A stretch of 64,000 bases of DNA from Dactylorhiza incarnata (taxonomy: Eukaryota; Streptophyta; Magnoliopsida; Asparagales; Orchidaceae), in the NCBI GenBank assembly GCA_033032865.1, contig JAWHQI010000009.1, positions 14,340,001 through 14,404,000 on the forward strand. Reading direction: 5' to 3'. Positions 45,794 through 56,213 of this stretch are shown here, piece after piece. The notes under the pieces are model-generated. The model ran no database searches, was not told the DNA's origin, and saw only the letters and a list, made by a program, of their open reading frames with translations. The position numbers were made by a program, and so were the translations under genes. Numbering within the stretch: position 1 is the stretch's first letter; every line of letters starts with the position of its first letter.

Positions 45794-47794
45794 ATGGCAC
45801 AAATCAAAGATTATGCTTCCACCAGACCACCAATTTGCAACCTGGAAAAGTTTGCACTTTGGAAAACAAGAATTAAAATTTATTTAAACTCTATTGATAA
45901 TGAATTGTTTAATGTGATCTTGACAGGTCCCCCCAAGCCATTCAGGAAGGATTCAAGTGGAAAAGTGACTGAAACACTTGTTCCAAGAGCTGAATGGACT
46001 GAAGATGAGAAGAAAGCCCAAGGACATGATGCCAAGGCTATGAATATCCTAGTCTCAACCCTCTCAGATGAAATTTTCCAAAAGATTGCTGATTGTGAGT
46101 CAGCTAAGGAAGTATGGGAAGCTCTCACCAAAATGGTAGAGGGAAGTGCTGATGAGAAAAAGGATAGAAAGGCACTACTGATCTCCCAATAAGAAAACTT
46201 CCAAAAGAAAGAAAGTGAAAGTGTTGCTGACATGTATTCAAGATTCAGCCTCATAGTCAATGAATTGAGAACACTTGAGAAGGACATATCTCTCACTGAG
46301 ATAAATGATAAATTGCTGACTTGCTTTCCCAGCTCTTGGGATTCAAGAATCTGGCCAATCAAAGACTCCAGAAGTCAAAAAGAAATATCAACAGATATTC
46401 TCTTGGGTAAATTAAAATCCTATGAACAACTGTTGAAAACCAGAGCTGAGAAAGAAAAGGCATCTCCAATCTCAAAAGAAAAGAGTATTGCATTAAAGGC
46501 TGTTGAAGAGGAACTAATCAGCTTGTTGGCTAGGAAGTTCAAGAGGTGGATCAAAACAGAAGGATCCAGAGGAAGAGACTCAAAAACCAGGTATAATAAA
46601 ACTCCTACTAAAGAGATTATCTGTTACACTTGCAGGAAACCAGGACACATTAACTCTGAATGTCCTAAGGAGAACAACAGCAAGAAAGATCTGAAAAGAA
46701 CAGATCTAAAGAAGAAAAAGAAAGAAAAAGGATTCATTGCTCAAACCTGGAGTGATTCAGAATCTGAAGGAAGCACCTCATCAGATAATGATCAGGAAGA
46801 GGTCAAGCAAAAGGAAACATGTCTGATGGCCACTGAGAAGCTTGATGCTACATCTATGGTAAATATACTTAATGATTTTTCCTCTACTGATTTCAAACAA
46901 AATTTCAAAGAACTATGTTTAAATATAATTAAATCTGAAAAAGAATTAAAAGGATTAAGAATTGAATTAGGAAATCTAAAACAGGTAAATACAAACCATA
47001 AAAATTATAAGCTCAATCTAGAACTCTCAGAAGAGAAATTAAACAAAATCTATTCGGACAATCTAACACTAAGAAAAGAGCTAGCAAAGGCTAAAGCCTT
47101 TGAGGACTCTCTAAATGGAAGAGGCCAGAAGCTCAAGAATATTTCTGAAAATCTCACTGATAGATTTAGACAACTAAAACTGAATACTAATGAAGCATCT
47201 AAATCTCAATCATCCAGCAAACCTGTCTGGAAACATCCCATTCACTTCACTAGGGATAATCATCTAACAGGAGTAAGATCACAAGTAAGTCCAGAAATAA
47301 CCATTGTTTTTAATAAACCAAATCCCATTACAAATAAAGGAATCTTAGGAAAATATCCTCACAAAGAATTTGAACATGCGTTGAATACTATTCGACGTGC
47401 GTCGAGTTCTAATCGACGCTTACACCAAAATGCGTCGACCTATACTCAACACAACCTCTCTCATACTTCGACTGAGAAAAGACTCAGAATGAAGAAAGCG
47501 TCGGCTTCATATCGACGCAACCAGAAACCTACGTCAAATTTATATCGACGCAACCATAAGTATACGTCGAATCCCTATCGACGCAATGAATCAGACAGAA
47601 AATCTTTTGTTTCCAAACAGATCTCTCAATCCATGTCCTTCTATTATGAACATTATTTCTGTGATATCATTCAAGAAGATTGGTATGATAAGCTTGTACC
47701 CCATAAGAGGGAAGGATATCCTAAAAAACTCACTTATTCCTTTATTAAATCTTTTACTAATAAAAGAGAGGGACCCCAGCTCAGCAGGGTCTAA
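45794..47794 (+). pseudogene. Element E gag
   Basis: Structural protein of a copia particle. Starts MAQIKDYAS at 45794, the same start as H. The capsid-like UBN2 region follows: WKTRIKIYL, VSTLSDEIFQKI, AKEVWEAL, then MYSRFSLIVNEL and SWDSRIW. Zinc knuckle CYTCRKPGHINSEC near 46622. A lysine-rich and acidic stretch, then a coiled-coil-like region, follow. The C-terminal part has repeated YRRN units encoded by TCGACG motifs (47370-47590). One in-frame TAA at 46190-46192 (expected Gln). H carries a second zinc knuckle near its C-terminus that I do not find here. The frame ends at 47794; the next coding segment is in another frame. Confidence 0.9.
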
Positions 47795-50480
47795 ACCAAT
47801 GTTTAAACTTTTATGTGCAGATGTATCACATCTCCAGGATGGTGTGGTACTTGGACAGTGGATGCTCCATGCACATGACAGGTTGCAAAAACCTATTAAT
47901 CAACTTTGAGGAAAGACTTGGACCATCAGTAACCTTTGGAGACTCTAGCTGTGGCCAAACCAAGAGATTTGGAGATTTCAAAGAAGGGAAAGTCACCTTC
48001 AAGAATGTGGCAGTAGTCAAAGGACTAAAACACAATCTGATTAGTATAAGTCAGATATGTGAGAGTGGTAAGCATGAGGTAAAATTTACTACACTATTCT
48101 GCCATATTATAGATATCAAGACTGGTGCTACAGTACTAAATGGAATTAGAAAAGGGAAAGTATATGTAGTGGACTTTAGCTCTTCACCCACAGAAGTTTG
48201 CTTATTCAACAATATTATTGATAAAAATGAATTATGGCATAGGAGACTAGGTCATCTAAACTACAAAACAATCAGTAAACTAGCTAAAAATAACCTAGTC
48301 AGAGGCTTACCAAAGGGTAGGTACTCTAAGGATTCTCCATGCAGACCTTGCCAACTAGGAAAGCAAACCAAATCATCCTTCAAACCCTTTGGTAAGGATG
48401 ACTCTCCCAGGTCTTTATACTTACTACACATGGATCTCTTTGGTCCCATATCCACTCAAAGCTTAGGTGGAAAATCCTATACCTTGGTCATTGTTGATGA
48501 TTATTCTAGGTTTAGCTGGGTATTCTTTCTAGGAGTTAAATCTGAAACCCATAAAATTCTCTCAAAATTCATAAGACAGATTCAATCTGAGTTCAACACA
48601 AATGTTTCAATTATAAGAAGTGACCATGGGACTGAATTTGAGAATCAGATGATTTGTAGTTTCTGTGAGGAAGAAGGTATTAAACAAAGCTTCTCAGCAC
48701 CCAGAACTCCCCAACAAAATGGAGTTGCTGAGAGGAAGAATAGAACCTTAATAGAATCAGGTAGAACCCTGCTTGCAGAGTCAGGATTACCAAAAACCTT
48801 TTGGGCTGAAGCAGTTAACACTGCAAACTATGTTCTAAATAGAAGCCTCATACACAAAACTAAATCAAAGACTCCATATGAGCTCCTGAAAAATAAAACA
48901 CCCACCGTTAAATATTTTAAAATTTTTGGATGTACTTGCTTTATTCTAAATAATGGGAAAGATCATCTTGCCAAATTTGACAAGAAGTCTGATGATGGAA
49001 TATTTCTGGGATATTCATCATCTAGCAAAGCCTATATGTGTTACAATAGAAGAACTCTTAAGATTGAAGAATCCATGCACATTGTATTTGATGAATCTAA
49101 CATGCTGCTTAAGGGGGAGGAAACTCCCACCAGTTCTGTTCCACAGGAAAACAACAGCATAGAAACCCAGCTTGAGCAACTAGCTCTAGAGAACACAGAA
49201 AATGGAAAGGAAAACCAGTTAGAGGAACCAAGTGAGGAGTTTGAACAAGAAACCTCAGAAAAGAGCACTCAAGACCCTCCTCCACAAGAGGACATGGTTC
49301 AGGAAGAACAATTGAACAATGATCCCATTGAGAATGAAGTACAACTGACAAATTCAGGCAGAACAGGAATCAATTTGAAAGATCATCCACAAGCTCAAGT
49401 GATTGGAGATCCCAATGCAGGAGTAAGAACAAGACACCAAGTCTCCAATGGGATGATGCTCCAATGCTTCCTATCACAAGTTGAACCAAAGAAGTTTGAG
49501 GAAGCAAATTGTGATCCTCACTGGATTATGGCCATGCAAGAAGAACTAGGCCAATTTGAGAGAAACAAAGTATGGAACCTAGTTGAAAGACCAAGAAACT
49601 ACCCTGTAATTGGTACAAAATGGGTATACAGGAACAAACTAGATTCCACTGGAGTAATTGTGAGAAATAAGGCAAGACTTGTAGCACAAGGATATAGACA
49701 AGAAGAAGGGATAGACTACAACCAGACCTTTGCTCCAGTAGCCAGATTAGAGGCAATCATGCTCTTTCTTGCCTATGCAGCCTTCATGAAGATGAAAGTC
49801 TACCAAATGGATGTCAAGAGTGCTTTTCTAAATGGAGATCTGCAATAAGAGGTATATGTGGAGCAACCACCAGGTTTTGTTAATCCTTCTTCTCCTAACT
49901 TTGTTTATAGACTTAACAAAGCATTATATGGTCTTAAGCAAGCACCTAGAGCTTGGTATGAAACTCTATCAAATTTTCTTTTAGAAAATTCCTTTGAAAG
50001 AGGAAAAGTAGACAAGACACTATTTACTAGAACCCATAAAAACCAACTCCTTCTTGTTCAAATATATGTAGATGACATCATCTTTAGCTCAACCCATCCT
50101 AAACTATGTAAAAGATTTGCTAATCTTATGCAATCTAAATTTGAGATGAGTAGTATGGGTGAACTCTCCTACTTCCTAGGACTACAAGTAAAACAAAGTA
50201 GTGAAGGAATCTTTATCTCACAATCAAAATATACTAAAGAGCTAATCAAAAAGTTTGGTATGGAATCAGCATCTACCATGAAAACACCCATGAGAACCAA
50301 TGCCATTATAGAAAAAGATGATAAAGGAAAATCAGTAGATCAAAAGACTTATAGGTCCATCATAGGATCCCTTCTATATCTAACAGCTAGCAGACCTGAC
50401 ATCATGTTTGCAACTTGCCTATGTGCTAGATTTCAGGTTGATCCAAAGGAATCCCATCTCACCTCTGTAAAAGGATTCTT
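47764..50480 (+). pseudogene. Element E pol: protease, integrase, reverse transcriptase
   Basis: Copia order. Protease site [11 protein letters not shown]. Integrase zinc module [11 protein letters not shown] with CRPCQLGK; catalytic D,D,E as [18 protein letters not shown] and [10 protein letters not shown]. Reverse transcriptase from about 49490: [43 protein letters not shown] and the catalytic YVDDIIF. Lesions are a TAA at 49846-49848 and a one-base loss near 50470. The junction with gag uses three frames in 80 bases: gag frame to 47794, a short match in a second frame (about 47780-47835), then pol from about 47838. That is best explained by small indels, not a programmed shift. The first plausible start in the pol frame is GTG 47815. 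Confidence 0.92.
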
Positions 50481-51011
50481 AGATACCTAAAGGGAACCCC
50501 TGACCTAGGACTATGGTACTCAGCAGAAACTAACTTTGAATTAATAGGTTTCTCCGATGCAGATTATGCTGGTTGCAGGTTTGATAGAAAAAGCACATCT
50601 GGTACCTGCCAATTCCTAGGAGACAGATTGATCTCATGGTTTAGTAAGAAACAAACCTCAGTCTCAACCTCAACAGCTGAAGCTGAATACATAGCTGCTC
50701 GGAGCTGTTGTTCACAAATCCTGTGGATGCAAAATCAGCTACTTGACTACAAATTGGAAATACATAACTCTAAGATATATTGTGATAGCTCTAGTGCTAT
50801 ATCCATAGCATCCAACCCAGTCCTTCATAGTAGGACCAAACATATAGAGATTAGACATCACTTCCTTAGAGACAATGTTGAGAAGGGTAAAATAACTTTA
50901 GAATATATTTCCACAGACAATCAAAGAGCAGACATTTTCATAAAACCCTTAGATGAAACTAAGCATAATTATTTCATAAACACCTTAGGAATGCTTGATG
51001 GAAGCTTGTAA
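50470..51011 (+). pseudogene. Element E RNase H
   Basis: C-terminal part of pol, shifted by one base relative to reverse transcriptase. [19 protein letters not shown] (first catalytic Asp), STAEAEYIA (Glu), IYCDSSSAI (Asp) and TKHIEIRHHF are all present. Ends at TAA 51009-51011 after LGMLDGSL. Removes the RNA strand during reverse transcription. Confidence 0.92.
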
Positions 51012-51437
51012 ACACCACTGATAGGGAACTCTAAAGAAATCAGACAATCTAAGAAAATCTCTTGAAGATACGTCGAATACATATCGACGCTCCGTCGAGC
51101 CAAAATCGACGTTGACACCGACTTCCACCAGATAAGGCTACGTCGATCCTTTATCGATGTACCGTCGAGTTCATATCGACGCAAGACTATGAACACGTCG
51201 ATTGAACACCAGGCTGGCCACTCTCCATGCAAACGTCGACATTCATTCGACGTAACGTCGACTTCAAGACAAAATTAGAATCGAATCCTTACTTCCTCTT
51301 TTGACGATTGGATTACCTTGATTTCTGTTTCCTTTCTCGGCGTTTCATCTCCTCTAAATAGTACTTCGTATTTCATAACAAATACCTCTCTGAACCCGCC
51401 AAAACTGCGTCTTCTACCTCTCTCTCTTACTGCGTCA
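51012..51437 (+). promoter_or_regulatory. Spacer between pol and ORF3 of E with TCGACG-type motifs
   Basis: No ORF that I trust. About twelve ACGTCGA, TCGACG or TCGACGC motifs between 51069 and 51265, in inverted pairs separated by 6-10 bases. Followed by pyrimidine-rich sequence (51340-51430) before the ORF3 start. Equivalent to 43015-43435 of H. Confidence 0.5.
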
Positions 51438-53164
51438 ATGGCGCCTATTCCTGTTCAAACTGACCTTATCAAAGCAATGAACGATGCTCTGGAAAATCTC
51501 CTCAACGACTTCCAGACACGTCTACAAAACTTCTCCAATGAATGTGCCAATATGATCACCACCTGTGAAGCCAAATTGGCCACCCTATCTGCATCTCTTC
51601 CTGAGCTTCATACCCTTATTCGAGAAGAACCTCTATCGCCACAAAGGTTTACATCCTTCCTAAAGGATATAAACCAGGGGGAGAGTTGCTCCAGAAACCC
51701 CTCTTGCCAGGTTTTTGATCTCAACTAAAAGCTCAGGTTTAAATCTCTTCTCTCCAACACTAAGTATTCCCTCTAACTCTTTTATAGGCTCCACTCCTCT
51801 CAAATCACTCTGACTACACTTTCATCAAACACTTTGGTGAATCCTCCTCTTACAACACTGGAGGGGAGCATGCTGTGGATTCAGCATTCAGAACTGATGA
51901 TCCTTATAACCAGGGGGAGATTCCTGTAGTAAAGGACCCAGTAATCCAGGGGGAGGAAGAAGCAGCCACCTCAGATGATTGGAATGGCCAGGAATGGATT
52001 AATGCACCCTTCTGTGATGAGGAACAGCAGCATCATTCTCCTGGCTTCTCTGCCAGTTACATCAAGCTAAAGACACCTCTGCTTGAGGACATCCCTGCAA
52101 CAGAGCTTGGAGAAGACAATCATCCCTTCACAGAAAATACTCTACCAGAAATCTTTCCTCCCTCTACTACAGAACATCTAAGAACTCTTCTTAAAATAGC
52201 TCCCTCTCCACCCAAAGAGAAAACTCCTCCTTCTTCTCTACCTCCTCTGCTACCTCTACCTCCACAAGAAGGAAGACTCCCTAAACAGATCATGTCTAGG
52301 CAAAGTCCAGGAGGACAGATAAAGAGAAAAAGGGAAGTCACTCCCTACTGGCAAAATTTTTCTAAAGAAGAAAGGAAGGAGTTTGCAAAATAAAAGAAGT
52401 ATAGAAAAGCATGTGAGCAAATAAAAAGATTTGAAAAGATGCCTAGTATCTGTCCTAACAGTCCTGTCAAGTAGTACCATGATCCTGACATGGAAAAGAG
52501 GCATGAAGAGATATGAGAAAGAGAACTGTATGAATATGAAGCAGCTAGAAAAGAAGTGGAAGATAAAAGGAAAGCTTGGATGGAAAAGATTAACAGGGGA
52601 ATGACTAAGGAACAAATCCTTGCTGAATCTTCTATCAAAATTCCAAAAAAGTTGTTTGATATTGAAGCTTATCAAAAGAAAAATCCTCAGGCAGGGATTA
52701 TCCTGGATAAGGGTCAAAAGGACAAGAAGGGTATAGGATGTACAGAAGATACATACATTCCCTATAAAAAGCCATCAAGACCTGCAAAGTTAGATTCCTG
52801 GAAAGGGAAAGGAAAAATGACTGAGAGTCCTATGAAACAGGAATCAGAGAAGAAAACAAAGTTTAGGCCAAAGGTTGATAACAAAGGACCTCCTGAGCCC
52901 AAGCCTGCACAAAAAGAATCTCACAACATTACCATTGAGATGATTGACGAAAAGGCAGCAATCATCATCAGCAAAGGCTACTCCATAAATGACACTATTC
53001 CTGATGGTGATAAACTCTTGGAAAAACTGCATACAATCATCAGGAATGTTCAGGAAAGACCTGATAGAGCCAGGGGATACATTTTTGATGTCATTCATGA
53101 CTTATCTAGGAAACTTTATTCTGCTTTTGTCAATTTCATGTACAAAAAGAAGTTTCTAGTTTAA
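51438..53164 (+). pseudogene. Element E ORF3, probably spliced
   Basis: Starts MAPIPVQTD at 51438. The first 91 codons end at CAG (51708-51710), followed by GTTTTTG. The second open frame begins exactly after TTTTATAG (51780-51787). Removing 51711-51787 joins the two frames without loss, so a 77-base intron is likely. Exon 2 (51788-53164) is acidic, then Pro-rich, then basic (IKRKREVTPYW) and ends in a coiled-coil-like and globular tail (MTKEQILAE, ending MYKKKFLV). In-frame stops at 52391, 52472 and 52514. The VLLCK domain of A, G and H is absent here. Three AGGGGGAG purine tracts lie inside. Function unknown; no signal peptide or membrane helix. Confidence 0.75.
51711..51787 (+). other. Predicted 77-base intron in ORF3 of E
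   Basis: Donor CCAG/GTTTTTG, acceptor CTCTTTTATAG/GC, branch-like CTAAC about ten bases before the acceptor with a pyrimidine run between. Phase 0. The acceptor TAG is itself the last in-frame stop before a 201-codon open stretch. Splicing is inferred from sequence only. Confidence 0.55.
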
Positions 53165-53305
53165 TTCTTGTGAAAGACAAATACTTGACATGTGCTTTCT
53201 TTTCCTAATCTCTTTCCTTCTACTCGATATATTTCTTATCTTTACAAATGCTGTGCTGGGTTAATTATATGCTAGTACAATTTCCCTCTAAATAGGGTTA
53301 AGACA

Positions 53306-53318
53306 AATAGGGGGAGAT
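53306..53318 (+). other. Element E polypurine tract
   Basis: AAATAGGGGGAGAT directly before the 3' LTR. The core AGGGGGAGA matches internal copies at 51676, 51912 and 51948 in ORF3. Confidence 0.88.
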
Positions 53319-54670
53319 TGTTGGGAAATGATTTCTCTTAACCCCCAGAAATGAGTTAAAGAAAGAGTTTTTAACAATGAAAAATAAGACTAAGTAAATA
53401 TGCGTCGAATAGTATTCGACGCAACGTCGAGCTGTAGTCGACGTTCCCTTCAGATTAAGTCAAAGTAACTTTAGGAAGATTTCGACGTATGTGTTGTCGA
53501 CGCTACTCTGATTTCTAGTCGACGCATATAGAGAAGTCGACGCACCTTAGTCGATGCACCTTCCTTATTCTTCTCTCGACGTCCAGAAAGGATGCTCTCG
53601 ACGCTTGCGTCGAATAGTAATCGACGCACGTCGATTTCCATGACAGAATTCAAATATGCGCCAGATCTCTTTCCTTCTTTCAATAGATCTGATTTATATG
53701 GAATAAGTGTCAATATTTTATAGCCGTTCTGAATCATTCTTTCCTTATATCTGATTCTTGGCTAATTTGATTTAACTTATTTGGATATTAATTGAAATCT
53801 GAATTGGTTCTTTCCTTCTACAGAAATAAATATTATGGAAACATTTTCATCTTTCTATTTTTCTGACTGCTAATTAATTATCCTCCTATAGCATTATTTT
53901 GAATACACAGAGCTATAAATAAAGAGGAGGTCGGCAGAAAATGACAGTTGAGTGATCCACCACATACATTTGAAATAGAGGAAAAGCTCCCAAGAGAATA
54001 GAGAGAAAAACTGAGAAAAGAGATAGTGTGCTGCAGAGAAAAAGCCTTCATCTTCTCCTTCTTCTTCAGAAGCCATTCTACTGCAAACTCTGAAAGTTCT
54101 CTCAAAAGAGAGAAAAGTTTTTACAATCTCCTTCTCACTATAGAAGAGAGATTTTCATTCACTACTTCTTGTGCTTCCAATCTTCTTGCTAGGAAGAAGA
54201 TTCATTCTTGTTCTTATTTCTTTCTTTCTTTCTTTCTTACTTATAACATTGTAAAAGAGTTTTTAGAATCTCTCTTCAAAAAATTCAGTGTACTGGTTCT
54301 AAGAGTCTCCTTGTCAAAAGACTCAGTTGGTTCTAAGAGTCTCCTTGTCAAAAGACTCAGGGTGGTTCTAAGAGTCTCCTTATCAAAAGACTCAGTACAA
54401 GATAGTGAATTCCTACCAAGGGGGTAGAAGAGTGGACTACCCAAAGTTTGGTGAACCGCTATATTTTCTTGTGTTGTGCTGTGATTTCTTTTCTTGCATT
54501 TACTTTCTTTACTTGTTTAATTCTTGTTGATGTGTGGGAAGCTATAATCTGTGATCATACACATATATATATATATTAACTTTGCACAAAATAATTTTTA
54601 ATCTCTATTCACCCCCCCCCCCCCCCCCCCCCCTCTAGAGAATTCTAGTGAGGTAAACTGTGCCCTTTCA
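53319..54670 (+). repeat. Element E 3' LTR (1352 bp)
   Basis: Starts TGTTGGGAAATG and ends TGCCCTTTCA. Close copy of the 5' LTR; the largest difference is a longer C run (about 54612-54633) and a longer TA microsatellite. Followed by the target duplication CTTAT. Confidence 0.95.
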
Positions 54671-56113
54671 CTTATCCTTAAGGAGCTGGTTTTCTATTCT
54701 AGCCCTTTCTACTTCCTTTTCTATGATGTTTGCCCTTACTTCATAATTTTTAGAGCATTTAACCTCTCTATTTCTCTGGTCTTTAGCCATATTAATTTGA
54801 TCTGTTAGATCATTAATTTCTTGTGTAGCTTTTAGTTGATCTAGACACATTCCCATAAAATCATTTCTGAAATTATCACTTTGAAAATCTATTTCATCAA
54901 AAATGTTTACCTCATCCTCATCCTCAGATTCCTCTATGAGAATGAGGATATTTTCTCTTTCATCTTCAGAAGATATGCTTTCTTCTGATCCTGTCTCACT
55001 CCAAGAGTTGGTACCATCATCTTTCTTTAAGCCTTTAAATGCCAATAAGCATAGGTCTTCTTGCTTAGGCTCTTCATTGTCACTCTTAGAAGAGGAGCTG
55101 TCCTCAGAGTCTGTATCACTCCAGGCTTCTGCTATAAAGCCTCTTTCTTTCTTCTTCCCCTTTTTCTTGAGATCTTTCTTTTTCAGATCTTTCTTTGTCT
55201 CAGCATTTTCTGGACATTCTGGGGCAATATGTCCAGGTTTCCTGCAAGAATAACAAATAATTTCTTTAGTATGAGTTTTGTCATACCTTGGTTTTGACTC
55301 TCTCCTTCTTGATCCATCTGTCCTGACCCATTTCTTGAATTTTCTGGTCAGGAAACTGAATAGTTCTTCTTCAGTGATAGAGCTTCCTTCTTCTGTTGCT
55401 TTTAATGCAATGTTCCTGTCTTTTGAAGAAGTTGGGGTGTTTTCTCTTCTCTTCTTCTCTTCTCTGGTTTTCAGCAGTTGCTCATAGGATCTGAGTTTTC
55501 CTAAGAGAACATCTGTTGAAATTTCCCTTTGTCCTCTTGTGTCTCTTATTGCCCATATCCTTGAGTCCCATGAGCTTGGGAGACTCATCAGCAATTTGTC
55601 ATTGATCTCTGTAAGAGAGATGTCTCTATCCAAGTCCCTTAGTTGATTGATGATCAGACTAAATCTGTCATACATCTCAGAGATGCTTTCTTCATTCTTC
55701 TTTTGGAAGTTCTCAAATTGAGAGATCAATAGAGCATTCCTATCTTTTCTTTCATCAGCACTTCCTTTTACCATCTTTATGAGAGCCTCCCAAATTTCTT
55801 TGGCCGATTCACAATCAACAACCCTTTGAATGATTTCATCAGAGAGGGTTGAGACCAGAATATTTACAGCTTTTGCATCACATGTTCCTGCCTTTTTCTC
55901 TTCAACTGTCCACTCAGCCTTTGGGACAAGTGTTTGAGTTACTTCACCACTTGAGTCTTTTCTATAAGGCTTGGGAGGACCTGTCAAGATAACATTAAAT
56001 AAATCTTCATCAATAGAATTCATATAAATCCTAATTCTTGTTTTCCAAACTGCAAACTTTTCAAGATTGCACATTGGTGGTCTGGTGGAAGCATAATCTT
56101 TGATTTGTGCCAT
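54671..56113 (-). pseudogene. Element H gag, N-terminal part
   Basis: Starts MAQIKDYAS at 56113; an upstream in-frame ATG at 56173 lies in the leader and has no counterpart in E. The capsid-like region parallels E closely (WKTRIRIYMN, VSTLSDEIIQRV, AKEIWEAL, SSWDSRIWAI). Zinc knuckle CYSCRKPGHIAPEC. Acidic serine-rich stretches and a coiled-coil-like end follow, up to the insertion of E at LLKDK. The reading frame continues at 44347 as VSHAKAFEES. Unlike E, this part has no internal stop. Confidence 0.93.
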
Positions 56114-56200
56114 GTGAAAAATAATTGTTAGAAAAATATATATATAAACAAGAGGTAGGATCTTTTTGATCAAGGAGTTAACCTTTTTAGATCAACCTCC

Positions 56201-56212
56201 CTCTGATACCAA
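56201..56212 (-). other. Primer binding site of element H (initiator tRNA-Met)
   Basis: TTGGTATCAGAG on the minus strand, one base after the 5' LTR end. The leader to the gag start at 56113 contains a short TA run. Confidence 0.9.
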
Positions 56213-56213
56213 T

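Larger units (their letters stand above)
44353..54670 (+). mobile_element. Element E: complete Sirevirus-type copia element inserted in gag of H
   Basis: 10,318 bp with 5' LTR 44353-45692, primer site, gag, pol, ORF3, polypurine tract and 3' LTR 53319-54670. Flanked by CTTAT on both sides (44348-44352 and 54671-54675). The two LTRs differ at about ten positions by eye plus simple-repeat length, fewer than the LTRs of H, which fits a later insertion. LTRs and Gag are clearly related to H, so a member of the family jumped into its relative. Its genes carry several stops and frameshifts, so this copy is unlikely to be active. Confidence 0.95.

Noticed and set aside
51318..51437. Upstream extension of ORF3 in E (start at 51318)
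   Set aside because: The MAP start at 51438 matches the MAP start of H ORF3; the upstream part is pyrimidine-rich leader.
56114..56173. Upstream ATG of H gag
   Set aside because: Adds 20 hydrophobic residues from AT-rich leader with no counterpart in E, whose gag starts at the same MAQIKDY.
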